From assembly GCF_037974355.1 (NCBI RefSeq), contig NZ_CP150235.1:4960001-5024000 (forward strand): a stretch of 64,000 nucleotides of DNA, in the 5' to 3' direction. Source of the DNA: Paenibacillus sp. FSL R5-0517 (lineage in GTDB: Bacteria > Bacillota > Bacilli > Paenibacillales > Paenibacillaceae). The translations under genes and the position numbers were made by a program. The notes below the pieces were generated by a model. That model made no database searches, was not told the origin of the DNA, and saw nothing but the letters and a program-made list of their open reading frames with translations. Shown here one piece after another: positions 1 to 8,480 of the stretch (positions are counted from its first letter, which is position 1; each line of letters starts with the position of its first letter).

Positions 1-654
1 GAGTTTGGGCAGATCCTGATCTATGCTGACATATTTGAAAAGTTTGCCGATAATGTTTTTATCCATTTCTTTCATGCAGTTGCACGACATGGTGTCCGTA
101 ATTTTTTGCAAGGAAGATGGTGAAGACGTCATACGATACTTGACGATCGGCAGCGTGATATCCTGAGCTGTTTTAATTTTGGAGTTGACCGCAAGACCCG
201 CAGGAGCAACCAATACGGCACACGAGATACGTTCGGGAATATAGGTAGCCAATCTGAGAATGATGCCTCCTCCAAATGATGGGCCGATAAACGCACTCTT
301 TTCAATCTCATAGTGGTCAAGCAGATCCGACACCCATAATGCCAAACTATCAAATCGTGTCGAGATGCTCGCTTCCTCGCTATAACCTGGGTGACCAATC
401 GTATCCGGAGCAATAATCCGGTATTCTTTAAATAAAGAAGAGAACCATGACAAGGTCATTGGGTTCACACAATTACCGCCCTGGAGAATAAATAACGGCT
501 TGCCATCCAGAGGGCCTGTCAGTAGAACATGTGTCTTTCCAAAACGTGTCTCCACATACTCCCGAGTAAACTCCTCACCCAACTCGTTCAAATAAATCTC
601 ATACTCTTCAAGTATGCTGCTCTTGCCTTCTTCACTTCTATAAATGGAACTCAT
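1..654 (-). CDS. alpha/beta hydrolase, 3' end beyond window
   Basis: The minus-strand frame is open from an ATG at 654 to base 1, giving 218 codons without a stop, so the C-terminus lies outside the window. The start has a good GGAGG site just upstream. The N-terminal half reads like an alpha/beta hydrolase: an oxyanion region around LQGGNCVNP, then the nucleophile elbow IGPSFGGG (Ser in G-x-S-x-G), followed by a lid-like region. The catalytic Asp and His would be mostly outside the window. It is a cytoplasmic enzyme by appearance (no signal peptide). The substrate cannot be told. A small-molecule esterase, C-C hydrolase or lactonase are all possible. Confidence 0.8.
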   Translation of the reverse strand, partial: MSSIYRSEEGKSSILEEYEIYLNELGEEFTREYVETRFGKTHVLLTGPLDGKPLFILQGGNCVNPMTLSWFSSLFKEYRIIAPDTIGHPGYSEEASISTRFDSLALWVSDLLDHYEIEKSAFIGPSFGGGIILRLATYIPERISCAVLVAPAGLAVNSKIKTAQDITLPIVKYRMTSSPSSLQKITDTMSCNCMKEMDKNIIGKLFKYVSIDQDLPKL

Positions 655-732
655 GTCTGCCTCCTGCAATATATACTCAAAATAACTGATTCTAACAAAT
701 GGACTTGCTAACCAATGGACCAAAAAGATAAA

Positions 733-756
733 GAGGGCCTGCAGATGACAGGCTCC
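733..756 (-). terminator. possible terminator after rnhA
   Basis: On the minus strand a GC-rich stem (GGAGCCTG / CAGGCCCTC) is followed by a T-rich stretch. It lies about 110 bp past the rnhA stop, so the assignment is tentative. Confidence 0.4.
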
Positions 757-865
757 TCCATATGTTTAACTAATCATATTCAGATGATTATAGAGCGGAA
801 ACTGGAAATTGTAAATAACGATTCTAATAGACCAGAAATAAAGGAAGCATCCTTTGTATGAATAC

Positions 866-1519
866 TTACTTCCGGCCGTAGTCGGCCTTGATTTCGCCCC
901 ACTGTTTGGTCTGCCATTTGAGCACTTTATTGCTGTACGTATTCGTCTGGAGCCACTGTTCCGCACGGTCAATCATCAGCCAGATCTCTTCCGTGGAGTT
1001 GTCTCTTGGTAACGTCGTGGCTACTTTTTTCTGCTTCAGCCATTTCATGGCATTGACCGAGTCGGTATATACCGTTTTGGTACTGCCTTCTTTTTTCAGA
1101 TATGCTAGGGCATGTACAATGGCCAGGAATTCGCCCAGATTGTTCGTGCCTTTGGAGATCGGTCCAACAGAGAAAATAGTCTCACCGGTGCGGGTGTCTA
1201 CCCCTTTGTATTCTACAGGTCCGGGGTTACCACGTGTACCCACATCAACAGAGATACTGTCGTAATCCACTTCCTCCGACGTTTCCATGCCTGCGCTTCT
1301 TCCACTACCCGTTGACTTCTTCTTCGATGCTCCGCCGGCACTTGAACCCCAATTTCCTTTCCACCCGGCACGATACGCTTCTTCTGCAGCCGCTTTGGAT
1401 TCATACGATTTATATTTAGCTCCGGTATACTGATCCGTCTGCGCTTTGCATTCTGCCCATGTACTGTACACGCCTGGCTTCTTGCCTTCCCAGACAACAT
1501 AGTATTTCTGTTTTGCCAC
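866..1519 (-). CDS. rnhA: ribonuclease H family protein with viroplasmin-like N-terminus
   Basis: A 217-aa protein in two parts. Residues 1-50 (KYYVVWEGKKPGVYSTWAEC and the following GAKYKSY) match the caulimovirus-VI/viroplasmin RNA:DNA-hybrid-binding domain found at the N-terminus of eukaryotic-type RNase H1. Residues about 85-215 form an RNase H domain: SVDVGTRGNPGP carries the first catalytic Asp, NNLGEF the Glu, YTDS the second Asp, and an Asp near the C-terminus. It should cleave RNA in RNA:DNA hybrids in the cytoplasm. The Ser/Gly/Lys-rich linker at residues 58-80 is typical. It stands alone as a single-gene unit. Confidence 0.85.
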   Translation of the reverse strand: MAKQKYYVVWEGKKPGVYSTWAECKAQTDQYTGAKYKSYESKAAAEEAYRAGWKGNWGSSAGGASKKKSTGSGRSAGMETSEEVDYDSISVDVGTRGNPGPVEYKGVDTRTGETIFSVGPISKGTNNLGEFLAIVHALAYLKKEGSTKTVYTDSVNAMKWLKQKKVATTLPRDNSTEEIWLMIDRAEQWLQTNTYSNKVLKWQTKQWGEIKADYGRK

Positions 1520-1673
1520 TGTGACCCGCTCCTTTGTTTACTTCATCAATATCCTATTGTAAACGATCCGGTGGGATGAATGATAGTTATGGATTCAGTC
1601 ACCTGCATAATTCCTCCAACTCCAGAACAGCCTAAGAAGCAAAGAGCATACTGGAATAGAAAGGAATATACTT

Positions 1674-2309
1674 ATGGACTGGATATGGAAATCTGTTTTA
1701 CTTGTACTTATCGGCATGATTCTGCTGCGAATTGCAGGACGCAAGTCGATCTCGCAGATGAGTGTTGCCACAACGGTCATCATGATCTCCATCGGAACAA
1801 CGATTGTACAGCCCATCGCCAATCATGAGCTTGGCAAAGCGATTGGATCAGCATCAATATTCATAGTGACATTACTTGTGGTGGAACAACTTCAATTGAA
1901 ATTTAATATTTTTGAACGGTTAATGAGTGGCAGTTCCAAAATGGTGGTCGAGGACGGGAAAGTCATTATTCCGAATCTGAAACGTATGCGTTATACGATG
2001 GACCAGCTCGAGATGCATATGCGGCAGAACGGAATTACGAGTGTAGATGACCTGGAGTCAGCAACGGTGGAACCTAATGGTCAACTCGGTTATGTCCTAA
2101 AACGACATGCTCGTCCTGTGACGATTGGAGATCTGGAGGAGATCCTGCGAAGTTATGCGATGACAGGTAGTAGTTCAGCAACGGCAGAACCCAAACAACA
2201 ACAAAACAACAGCAGCAACTCTTCAACGCATAATAATAACTCCACAGATATTTTCCAAGAAGTCAGCAACGGTGCTCATGCTCATCCCGTTGATCCTAAG
2301 CTTCAATAG
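1674..2309 (+). CDS. DUF421 (YetF-like) membrane protein
   Basis: A 211-aa protein with three N-terminal membrane segments (residues about 3-20, 33-52, 57-76). A cytosolic DUF421 domain follows, with the typical stretch RLMSGSSKMVVEDGKVI and the RYTMDQLEMHMRQNGI helix. The C-terminus (from residue 165) is low-complexity Gln/Asn/Ser and looks disordered. The start has an AGAAAGGA site. The family is conserved in Bacillus and Paenibacillus and often linked to sporulation or membrane stress, but the biochemical role is unknown. Confidence 0.85.
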   Translation: MDWIWKSVLLVLIGMILLRIAGRKSISQMSVATTVIMISIGTTIVQPIANHELGKAIGSASIFIVTLLVVEQLQLKFNIFERLMSGSSKMVVEDGKVIIPNLKRMRYTMDQLEMHMRQNGITSVDDLESATVEPNGQLGYVLKRHARPVTIGDLEEILRSYAMTGSSSATAEPKQQQNNSSNSSTHNNNSTDIFQEVSNGAHAHPVDPKLQ

Positions 2310-2333
2310 ACGCACCTAGACCTAACCAAAAAA

Positions 2334-2381
2334 AGACCTACCCGCGAGCAATTAACAACTTCGCTCCAACAGGTACGGTCT
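2334..2381 (-). terminator. terminator at the end of the iron-uptake ABC operon
   Basis: On the minus strand a long imperfect stem (AGACCGTACC / GGTAGGTCT with an inner GAGC / GCTC) is followed by seven Ts, downstream of the ABC ATPase gene. The DUF421 gene ends nearby on the other strand and may share it. Confidence 0.6.
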
Positions 2382-2454
2382 ATTTTCACTTTGGATTGGT
2401 ACCTCCAAGGCTCACATAAAACCCAAGGATTTGGTGCCCAATTTGCCGTCCGGA

Positions 2455-3222
2455 TCACCGTGTACTCAGGTAAGCAATACCCAGACCACCCGTCACCGGA
2501 TTTGTATAGATTTCACAGTCTACATCGAACACCTCACCAATCATCTCGCGAGTCAGAATATCAGCCGGTTTGCCATGGACGACAATCTGGCCCTTCTTCA
2601 CCACATAGAGATAATCGCAATATTCTGCGGCGAGTTCGAGATCATGCAGCGCTGCCAATATGCCAATGCCGAGTCCACGGACAATATTTAGAATCTGAAG
2701 TTGGTATTTGATGTCCAGATGGTTCGTCGGCTCGTCCAGGATCAGGAATTCAGGCTGTTGTGCCAGGACACGTGCTAATACGACACGCTGTTTCTCTCCA
2801 CCAGACAATGACACATAATTGCGGTCTGCATGTCCAGTCAGATGTACTTTTTCCAAAGCCTGCTCCACAATTTCGTGGTCACGTTCATTATCCGTCTCCA
2901 GCATTTTTTTGTGCGGGGTACGCCCCATCATGACCATCTCGCGCACCGTAAAATCAAAGCTCAATTCATTAAACTGGCCGACAACACCCATATGTCTGGA
3001 TACAACCTTCGGGCTGGATTTGAGAATATCGGTATGGTCGAGAAAAACCCTGCCTTGCTGCGGTTTGATCACTTTATAGATGCTCTTGAGTAACGTTGAC
3101 TTGCCGCAACCATTCGGTCCAATCAGTCCGACGAACTGTTTGCCGTCCACCTGTAAAGAAATGTCCTTGATGATGTCCGTGTTCAGCACAGAGATGGATA
3201 CATTTTCTACGTTCAGCTTCAT
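2455..3222 (-). CDS. iron-siderophore ABC transporter ATP-binding protein
   Basis: A 255-aa FecE/FhuC-type ATPase. Visible motifs are Walker A GPNGCGKST, Q-loop VGQFNEL, signature LSGGEKQR, Walker B FLILDEPT with NHLD, and the switch His in LHDLELA. The ATG at 3222 was chosen because it follows GGAGG by 8 nt and abuts the permease stop. The longer upstream frame lies inside the permease gene. It powers the adjacent FecCD permease, importing the ligand captured by the lipoprotein encoded at 4467. Co-transcribed with the permease and probably Fur-repressed. Confidence 0.9.
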   Translation of the reverse strand: MKLNVENVSISVLNTDIIKDISLQVDGKQFVGLIGPNGCGKSTLLKSIYKVIKPQQGRVFLDHTDILKSSPKVVSRHMGVVGQFNELSFDFTVREMVMMGRTPHKKMLETDNERDHEIVEQALEKVHLTGHADRNYVSLSGGEKQRVVLARVLAQQPEFLILDEPTNHLDIKYQLQILNIVRGLGIGILAALHDLELAAEYCDYLYVVKKGQIVVHGKPADILTREMIGEVFDVDCEIYTNPVTGGLGIAYLSTR

Positions 3223-3223
3223 G

Positions 3224-4333
3224 TTAATTTCCTCCAAAACCGTAGCCTTTTTTGACCAGCATATACATAAACATGGGTGCACCAATCATGGCTGTAATAA
3301 TACCGATTGGCAACTCCACGCTGGATATGAGGGATCGTGCAATAACATCCGTCCAGATGAGGAAAATGGCTCCAAACAGCACGGACACAGGCATTACTTT
3401 ACGATGGTCGGAACCCACCAGACCTCTGACGATATGCGGAATAATGAGTCCCACGAAACCAATCATGCCACAGCTCGCCACCATGACACCTGTCACCAAA
3501 GCGGTTAACAGCATATACACCCTGCGGTACACACTCAGATTAATGCCCAGTGTGACGGCTGCTTCATCTCCCAATAACATCGTATTGAGAACTCTGGACT
3601 GTAAAAGAAAGAATAGAATCGCCACCAGCACGACGATACCCACGAGTGGAAGCTTGTTCCATCCGGAAGATGCCAGACTGCCCATGGTCCAGAATGTCAC
3701 CGTTTTGATGCCTTCAGCATTGTTGGCAAAATAAATAATAAAGTTCGAAAATGCGCTGCACAGCGCGTTAATTACCATTCCGGCAAGCACTAGCTTGACC
3801 GATGTCATTTTCCCCCGAATCCCTGCCAAAGTCAGGACCAGTAAGGATGCACCCATCGCTCCGGCAAAGGCCCAGAAAGCAACTCCGGTCTGACCAAGCC
3901 AGCCAATCGCACCAAAGCCAATGAGAATCGCAAAGGTCGCCCCAAGTGAAGCGCCTGAGGATATACCCAGTATGTATGGATCTGCCAACGGATTCTGAAC
4001 AGCAGCCTGCATAACAGCACCGCACAAGGCCAAGCCTGCACCAATAAACATCGCCATCAGCACACGCGGGAAACGAATCTGCCAGATGATATCGGTAAAG
4101 GAACCTGTCTCAATGGGTGTTGTCCCCCACTGAAATCCCGTTAATTTGTACAAAAGAATACGATATGACTCCGCCAGTGGAATGTGTACCTGTCCAATGG
4201 AAACTGCAATACCTACAGAAATAAGCGTAATCATGATTAAAGCTGCAATCAGTAAAGCAAACCCGGATTTACTCTGAATCAGAGACTCTCTTTTCCCCAT
4301 ACGCTGCGTCTGAACCTGAACCGTCTGTGCCAT
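3224..4333 (-). CDS. FecCD-family iron-siderophore permease
   Basis: A 369-aa protein with nine to ten hydrophobic segments and the FecCD signatures GAALALCGAVMQAAVQNPLADPYILG-type (here beginning FIGAGLALCGAVMQ) and GFVGLIIPHIVRGLVG. It forms the homodimeric channel of a siderophore, heme or cobalamin importer. The ATG at 4333 (MAQTVQ) is preferred over an ATG 39 nt upstream because GGGGGAAG sits directly before it. The stop codon almost touches the start of the ATPase gene, so translation is probably coupled. Only one permease gene is present. Confidence 0.9.
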   Translation of the reverse strand: MAQTVQVQTQRMGKRESLIQSKSGFALLIAALIMITLISVGIAVSIGQVHIPLAESYRILLYKLTGFQWGTTPIETGSFTDIIWQIRFPRVLMAMFIGAGLALCGAVMQAAVQNPLADPYILGISSGASLGATFAILIGFGAIGWLGQTGVAFWAFAGAMGASLLVLTLAGIRGKMTSVKLVLAGMVINALCSAFSNFIIYFANNAEGIKTVTFWTMGSLASSGWNKLPLVGIVVLVAILFFLLQSRVLNTMLLGDEAAVTLGINLSVYRRVYMLLTALVTGVMVASCGMIGFVGLIIPHIVRGLVGSDHRKVMPVSVLFGAIFLIWTDVIARSLISSVELPIGIITAMIGAPMFMYMLVKKGYGFGGN

Positions 4334-4411
4334 CTCTTCCCCCATCAATTCATGTAAATTGTAGAACATCATAAATTTAGCTATTTACAAAGCATTTTCT
4401 CGGATTATAAT

Positions 4412-4426
4412 TGAGAATGATTATCT
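4412..4426. promoter_or_regulatory. Fur box between divergent iron-uptake genes
   Basis: TGAGAATGATTATCT matches the 7-1-7 Fur consensus TGATAATNATTATCA at 13 of 15 positions. It lies in the divergent intergenic region between the permease (minus) and the binding protein (plus), so a single Fur site could shut off both directions when iron is plentiful. Confidence 0.8.
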
Positions 4427-4466
4427 TTGTCAATTTAAAACACATCGAAAAGGGGTTCATCATTTC

Positions 4467-5531
4467 ATGAAATTTACATCCAGAACGATTGGCATTGTTG
4501 CTCTAAGTCTCCTGTTGCTGCTGCTTGCAGCCTGTTCGAATGTTTCAACTTCCTCCACTGCCGGAGAAACAACTTCAACCACGAACACGACAGAAACTTC
4601 AACTTCTGCTCAGAATACAAATAAAACGACCTACCCGCTCACCATTGAGAATTTCACGATCTCGGGTGAGGGTGGTGAATGGAAACCAAAAGTGCAAGTA
4701 TTCGATAAAGCACCGGAACGTGTGGTTGCGAATACCCAATCTGCGGCAGAGATGCTCATCAAGTTAGGTCTGACCGATAAAATGGTCGGCGTTGCTGCTC
4801 TATACGGTTCCGTTACACCGGATGTGGCTGATGATTTCGCCAAAATTCCGGTATTGTCCAAGGATTACGTAGGTAAAGAGCTGGTGGTAGGTGCAAGCCC
4901 GGATCTGGTACTCGGACGGGGTGACCTGTTCGCTGATGCAGACTGGGGTGTGGGTACCGTCGATGGATTGAATGACATGAATATTCGCACATTCCTGCAA
5001 ACGACGAATCACAAAGGCACACTCGAAAGCCTCTATAGCGATATCGCACAACTTGGGCAGATCTTCGACGTTCAAGAAAATGCCGCAACATTCACCGAAA
5101 GTCTGAAGACTCGTGTTGAAGCTATTAAGGCAAGTGTAGCCGATCAGCCTGAACATTCTTTTGCCTACATCGTACCTGCTACGGAAGACACCATTACGGT
5201 AAGCAGCATGCAGAACGATACGTATCAGCTTGATGCGCTGAGCCTGTTGAAGCTGAAAAACACGTTTGATGGTGTGCAAGGTGAGGTTAGTGTTGAACAG
5301 TTGATCACAGCGAACCCGGACTACCTGCTCTTGTCCGCGTACGCCGGTTCACCGGATATCGACAAGCTAATTGAAAATCTGTATGCCAACCCTGCCCTGC
5401 AAAGTATGAACGCAATCAAGAATAAACAGATCTATGTCACAGATTTCAGCCAGTTCTGGGGTTATGGATATCAGATTCTGGATGGTATTGAGAAAATGGG
5501 ACAGGAAATGAAAGCTAATCCAATCAAGTAA
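4467..5531 (+). CDS. iron-siderophore ABC transporter substrate-binding lipoprotein
   Basis: A 354-aa protein with a type II signal peptide: positive MKFTSR, a hydrophobic run of leucines, and lipobox LLAAC with the lipidated Cys near residue 22. A Thr/Ser-rich linker (residues 25-50) separates the anchor from a periplasmic-binding-protein domain. The domain contains PERVVANTQSAAEMLIKLG, ASPDLVLGRGDLF and TANPDYLLLSAY, typical of FepB/FhuD-type (cluster A-II) proteins. It is extracellular but membrane-tethered, and hands its iron chelate to the divergently encoded permease. The exact ligand cannot be read from sequence. Confidence 0.9.
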   Translation: MKFTSRTIGIVALSLLLLLLAACSNVSTSSTAGETTSTTNTTETSTSAQNTNKTTYPLTIENFTISGEGGEWKPKVQVFDKAPERVVANTQSAAEMLIKLGLTDKMVGVAALYGSVTPDVADDFAKIPVLSKDYVGKELVVGASPDLVLGRGDLFADADWGVGTVDGLNDMNIRTFLQTTNHKGTLESLYSDIAQLGQIFDVQENAATFTESLKTRVEAIKASVADQPEHSFAYIVPATEDTITVSSMQNDTYQLDALSLLKLKNTFDGVQGEVSVEQLITANPDYLLLSAYAGSPDIDKLIENLYANPALQSMNAIKNKQIYVTDFSQFWGYGYQILDGIEKMGQEMKANPIK

Positions 5532-5539
5532 TCGCTGGA

Positions 5540-5580
5540 GCAAAGGAGCAGGAGAAGAAGTTCTCACTGCTCTTTTGCTA
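5540..5580 (+). terminator. hairpin after the binding-protein gene
   Basis: An 18-bp imperfect stem (AGCAAAGGAGCAG / CTGCTCTTTTGCT) lies just after the stop. The T-run is inside the right arm, so it may be a weak terminator. Confidence 0.6.
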
Positions 5581-5611
5581 TACTCCGCAAGTAATACAAC
5601 ATGATCAAAGC

Positions 5612-5640
5612 TTGACATTAGTTTGATAACAAACTATATT
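5612..5640 (+). promoter_or_regulatory. promoter and self-operator of the MarR gene
   Basis: TTGACA (5612-5617), a 17-bp spacer, and TATATT (5635-5640) form a near-consensus sigma-A promoter. The spacer and -10 contain TAGTTTGATAACAAACTA (5619-5636), an inverted repeat with the same core as the site at 6086, so the repressor can block its own promoter. The predicted +1 falls at or next to the ATG at 5647, which makes the transcript essentially leaderless. Confidence 0.8.
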
Positions 5641-5646
5641 ACACAT

Positions 5647-6069
5647 ATGAAAACAAGAGACGCTATTTCACTCATATCCAAAATTAAAGAGAAGGTCAAC
5701 CGCTTCATCCTGGCCGAGATGGCTGAGCAAGGAATCCAGGATCTCGCCACGTCCCATGGGGATATTATCTATGCCCTGTACAACAATCACAGGATGACCA
5801 TGGCTGAAATCGCCAAAAAAATTGGCAAGGATAAATCCACGGTAACTGCACTTGTGGACAAATTGGTGCGGACAGGATACGTCGTCAAGGAGCGTGATGC
5901 AACCGATTCACGCGTTGTTCATGTGGCTTTGACTGCGAAAGGCGAAGAATTAAAGCCGGACTTTGAAGAGATATCGCAGCGCATGCTGGACGTGTTTTAT
6001 GCGGGCGTTACGGAAGCGGAGAAAAAAGAACTGCTGCGAATTTTAATGAAGATTCATGACAACTTCTAA
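5647..6069 (+). CDS. MarR-family transcriptional repressor
   Basis: A 140-aa winged-helix protein. DNA-binding helices fall around MTMAEIAKKIGKDKSTVTALVDKL (residues about 47-70), followed by the wing with the DxR motif (ATDSRVVHVALT). The TTG frame extension at 5623 lies inside the promoter, so the ATG at 5647 was chosen. No ribosome-binding site precedes it, consistent with a leaderless mRNA. It likely senses a phenolic or hydrophobic ligand and represses itself and the hydrolase at 6125, since both carry the same palindrome. Confidence 0.85.
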   Translation: MKTRDAISLISKIKEKVNRFILAEMAEQGIQDLATSHGDIIYALYNNHRMTMAEIAKKIGKDKSTVTALVDKLVRTGYVVKERDATDSRVVHVALTAKGEELKPDFEEISQRMLDVFYAGVTEAEKKELLRILMKIHDNF

Positions 6070-6085
6070 TTTTTTTGGGAAAATA

Positions 6086-6099
6086 GTTTGATATCAAAC
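6086..6099. promoter_or_regulatory. MarR operator in front of the hydrolase gene
   Basis: GTTTGATATCAAAC is a perfect 14-bp palindrome in the 55-bp gap between the MarR gene and the hydrolase. Its core matches the site overlapping the MarR promoter (GTTTGATAACAAAC, one base different). Confidence 0.75.
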
Positions 6100-6124
6100 C
6101 AATATCTTGGAGGAGGTTTTTAGC

Positions 6125-6988
6125 ATGACAGATTACACAAAATTATTACCGAAACATGAGGTCAAGAAGATCGGAGAACATGATTTGCACTTGGAGATTT
6201 TCGAAGGAGCCCTACCTCATGATACCGAAACAGTGACCAAGAAGCCCCCTCTGCTGTTCCTTCACGGTGCCTACACAGGCAGCTGGATGTGGAGCAAATA
6301 TATCCCCCATTTTGTCCAGCACGGTTGGACCTGTTATGTCATGAACTTGAGGAGTCATTACATGAGTCGGGTCATGGACATGACAAAGATTACGTTTGAC
6401 GATTATTTGGAGGATATTCGGGAAGTGTTAGCCGGGATCAACGAACCTCCCATACTTATTGGCTTCAGCATGGGCGGGATTCTCAGTCAAAAGATTGCAG
6501 AAAACGCTACTCTCGCAGGCCTGGTTGTCATTGATGCCAGTATAAGCAAAGAGGTCCATGACGCCGTGCCTTATCCTGAGAAAGATCGATCGACCGTATC
6601 GGACATCATCATGCCTGCACCTGTCCGTGATGAACTGCGCAGTATAGATGAGACGGCAGAAGACATTGCTTTTCAGCGTAAGTATCTGCAAACGGAGTCT
6701 GCGAAGGCATTTGCTACCTTTTCAGCCCTGTGTGGAGCCGATGGAATATCCATTAATGGCGACCTGATCCATTGCCCCAGCTTGGTGATCAAGGCTGTTT
6801 CCTGTGAAGACGAAGATCAGCGAGGCCAATTAACTGCCAAGCAGCTGGGCGCTGCATATGCCGGACTGTGGGATACGACCCATACGGGTTTGCTGGTAGG
6901 CCAACGTTACATGGAACCTGTCGAACTCATTCTTGGATGGTTGAACAGACTGCACCCCTTTGAATTAACGGAAAAACTCACAAAATAA
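6125..6988 (+). CDS. alpha/beta hydrolase under MarR control
   Basis: A 287-aa cytosolic alpha/beta hydrolase. LLFLHGAYTGSWMW is the oxyanion-loop motif, LIGFSMGG the nucleophile elbow, and the candidate catalytic His is in TTHTG near residue 257. The ATG at 6125 follows GGAGGAGG, whereas the frame-extending TTG lies upstream of that site. It is transcribed with or just after the MarR regulator, suggesting induction by its own substrate or a related xenobiotic. The substrate is unknown. Confidence 0.8.
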   Translation: MTDYTKLLPKHEVKKIGEHDLHLEIFEGALPHDTETVTKKPPLLFLHGAYTGSWMWSKYIPHFVQHGWTCYVMNLRSHYMSRVMDMTKITFDDYLEDIREVLAGINEPPILIGFSMGGILSQKIAENATLAGLVVIDASISKEVHDAVPYPEKDRSTVSDIIMPAPVRDELRSIDETAEDIAFQRKYLQTESAKAFATFSALCGADGISINGDLIHCPSLVIKAVSCEDEDQRGQLTAKQLGAAYAGLWDTTHTGLLVGQRYMEPVELILGWLNRLHPFELTEKLTK

Positions 6989-7113
6989 AGTAAATACCAT
7001 CTTAAGACCTCCTTCTTACCTTTAATCCTGTATGCAAAAGTTTGTTTTTTTTAGATAAGCTTATATGCATAGTTCTGGATAGGATTAAACAATAAGAAAA
7101 GAGGTTTTAATTC

Positions 7114-8319
7114 ATGGCCATTCACACATCCCTCCCCAAGCAAAGGGAGCTGCCTTCCATATCTTCAGAACGCCTTCCGTGGGCGGGACTACTTGCTTTA
7201 GCCATGGCTGGATTCATTTGCATCCTCACTGAAAGCCTGCCTGCAGGACTGCTGCCGCAAATTGCAAAAGACTTGGGGGTCACCGAATCCCTCACCGGAC
7301 AGTTGGTGACTCTTTACGCCATTGGATCACTTCTTGCTGCCATTCCCTTGACTGCTGCCACACGTGGATGGAGACGCCGACCTCTTCTGCTGGTATGCAT
7401 CGGCGGCTTTCTTGTCTTTAACACCGTTACCGCCTTATCCTCAGATTATATCCTGACACTTGCTGCTCGTTTTATGGCCGGGGTCTCTGCGGGTGTGTTA
7501 TGGGGAATGACAGCAGGTTATGCTCGTCGGATGGTCTCTGATTCGTTAAAAGGCAAGGCCATGGCCGTGGCTATGGTCGGCACTCCGGTGGCGTTAGCCC
7601 TGGGTGTCCCCATCGGCAGTTTTCTCAGTTCTTATATCGGCTGGCGCCTCATCTTCGGGATTGTATCGCTTCTGACCGCAGCTTTGATCGCATGGGTTCT
7701 CTGGAAAATGCCAGATTTTGCAGGAGAACTGGCCGGGGAACGTCTCCCCCTGCATAAAGTATTTGTAATTCCGGGAGTCAGACCCATTCTGTTTGTTGTT
7801 CTGGCCTGGATGCTTGCCCATAATATCCTTTACACCTATATTTCTCCCTACCTTACCCAGACCGTATTTGCAAACAGAGTAGACTTGATTTTACTCATTT
7901 TCGGTATCACTTCCATTGTGGGAATCTGGTTAACCGGAATGCTCATTGACCGATTTTTGAGAAAACTAGTGATTATCAGTCTGGCAGCATTCGCTCTGGG
8001 ATCTGTCGTGATGGGAATCGGTACTGATCAACCTGTGATGATTATCCTTGGCATCATGATCTGGGGAATTACGTTTGGCGGGGCTGCCACGCTACTGCAA
8101 ACTGCCATTGCTCAAGCCGGAGGTAAAAGTACAGATGTCGCCCAATCAATGCTGGTTACAGCATGGAATCTGGCTATTGGCGGAGGAGGCATCATCGGGG
8201 GCATCCTTCTTGAAGTACTGGGAGCAGGATACCTTGCCGGGTCGTTGTTTATCTTGCTCATTCCTGCATTGCTCGTAGCTATGAGGGCTTATAAATATGG
8301 CTTCCCCAAAGCTAAATAA
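7114..8319 (+). CDS. MFS drug/sugar efflux transporter (DHA1 type)
   Basis: A 401-aa protein with about 12 membrane segments. MFS signatures are GQLVTLYAIGSLLAAIPLTA in segment 2, the A-motif-like loop TRGWRRRP, and the antiporter-type GTPVALALGVPIGS region in segment 5. It resembles the AraJ/YdhP/CmlA-type DHA1 exporters. It starts with ATG after AAAAGAGG. It follows the MarR-hydrolase pair with about 125 bp between, so co-regulation is possible but not shown. A strong bidirectional terminator follows at 8414. Confidence 0.85.
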   Translation: MAIHTSLPKQRELPSISSERLPWAGLLALAMAGFICILTESLPAGLLPQIAKDLGVTESLTGQLVTLYAIGSLLAAIPLTAATRGWRRRPLLLVCIGGFLVFNTVTALSSDYILTLAARFMAGVSAGVLWGMTAGYARRMVSDSLKGKAMAVAMVGTPVALALGVPIGSFLSSYIGWRLIFGIVSLLTAALIAWVLWKMPDFAGELAGERLPLHKVFVIPGVRPILFVVLAWMLAHNILYTYISPYLTQTVFANRVDLILLIFGITSIVGIWLTGMLIDRFLRKLVIISLAAFALGSVVMGIGTDQPVMIILGIMIWGITFGGAATLLQTAIAQAGGKSTDVAQSMLVTAWNLAIGGGGIIGGILLEVLGAGYLAGSLFILLIPALLVAMRAYKYGFPKAK

Positions 8320-8343
8320 CAGGAAGGCATTTTGCATGAGATA

Positions 8344-8403
8344 CCATGAGTTACACCATGAGTTACACCATGAGTTACACCATGAGTTACACCATGAGTT
8401 ACA
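8344..8403 (+). repeat. five tandem copies of a 12-bp unit
   Basis: CCATGAGTTACA is repeated five times without a mismatch directly between the MFS stop codon and the terminator. The unit length is a multiple of three, so all frames stay open through it, but no credible gene covers it. Copy number is expected to vary between strains. Confidence 0.95.
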
Positions 8404-8413
8404 CAAAGAACCA

Positions 8414-8444
8414 AAGAGGAGTTCACTTGATGTGAACTCCTCTT
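8414..8444. terminator. bidirectional terminator between MFS and Lrp genes
   Basis: A perfect 13-bp stem (AAGAGGAGTTCAC / GTGAACTCCTCTT) with a 5-nt loop lies between the convergent genes ending at 8319 and 8481. Confidence 0.85.
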
Positions 8445-8480
8445 CTGTATTTCATTTTATAGATTATATAGACTTCGGTC

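Noticed and set aside
3080..3734. Long plus-strand ORFs opposite the iron transporter genes
   Set aside because: Antisense shadows of the ABC permease and ATPase, which show full family motifs on the minus strand.
8344..8403. CRISPR array
   Set aside because: Tandem units are contiguous with no spacers and only 12 bp long; no cas genes are present.
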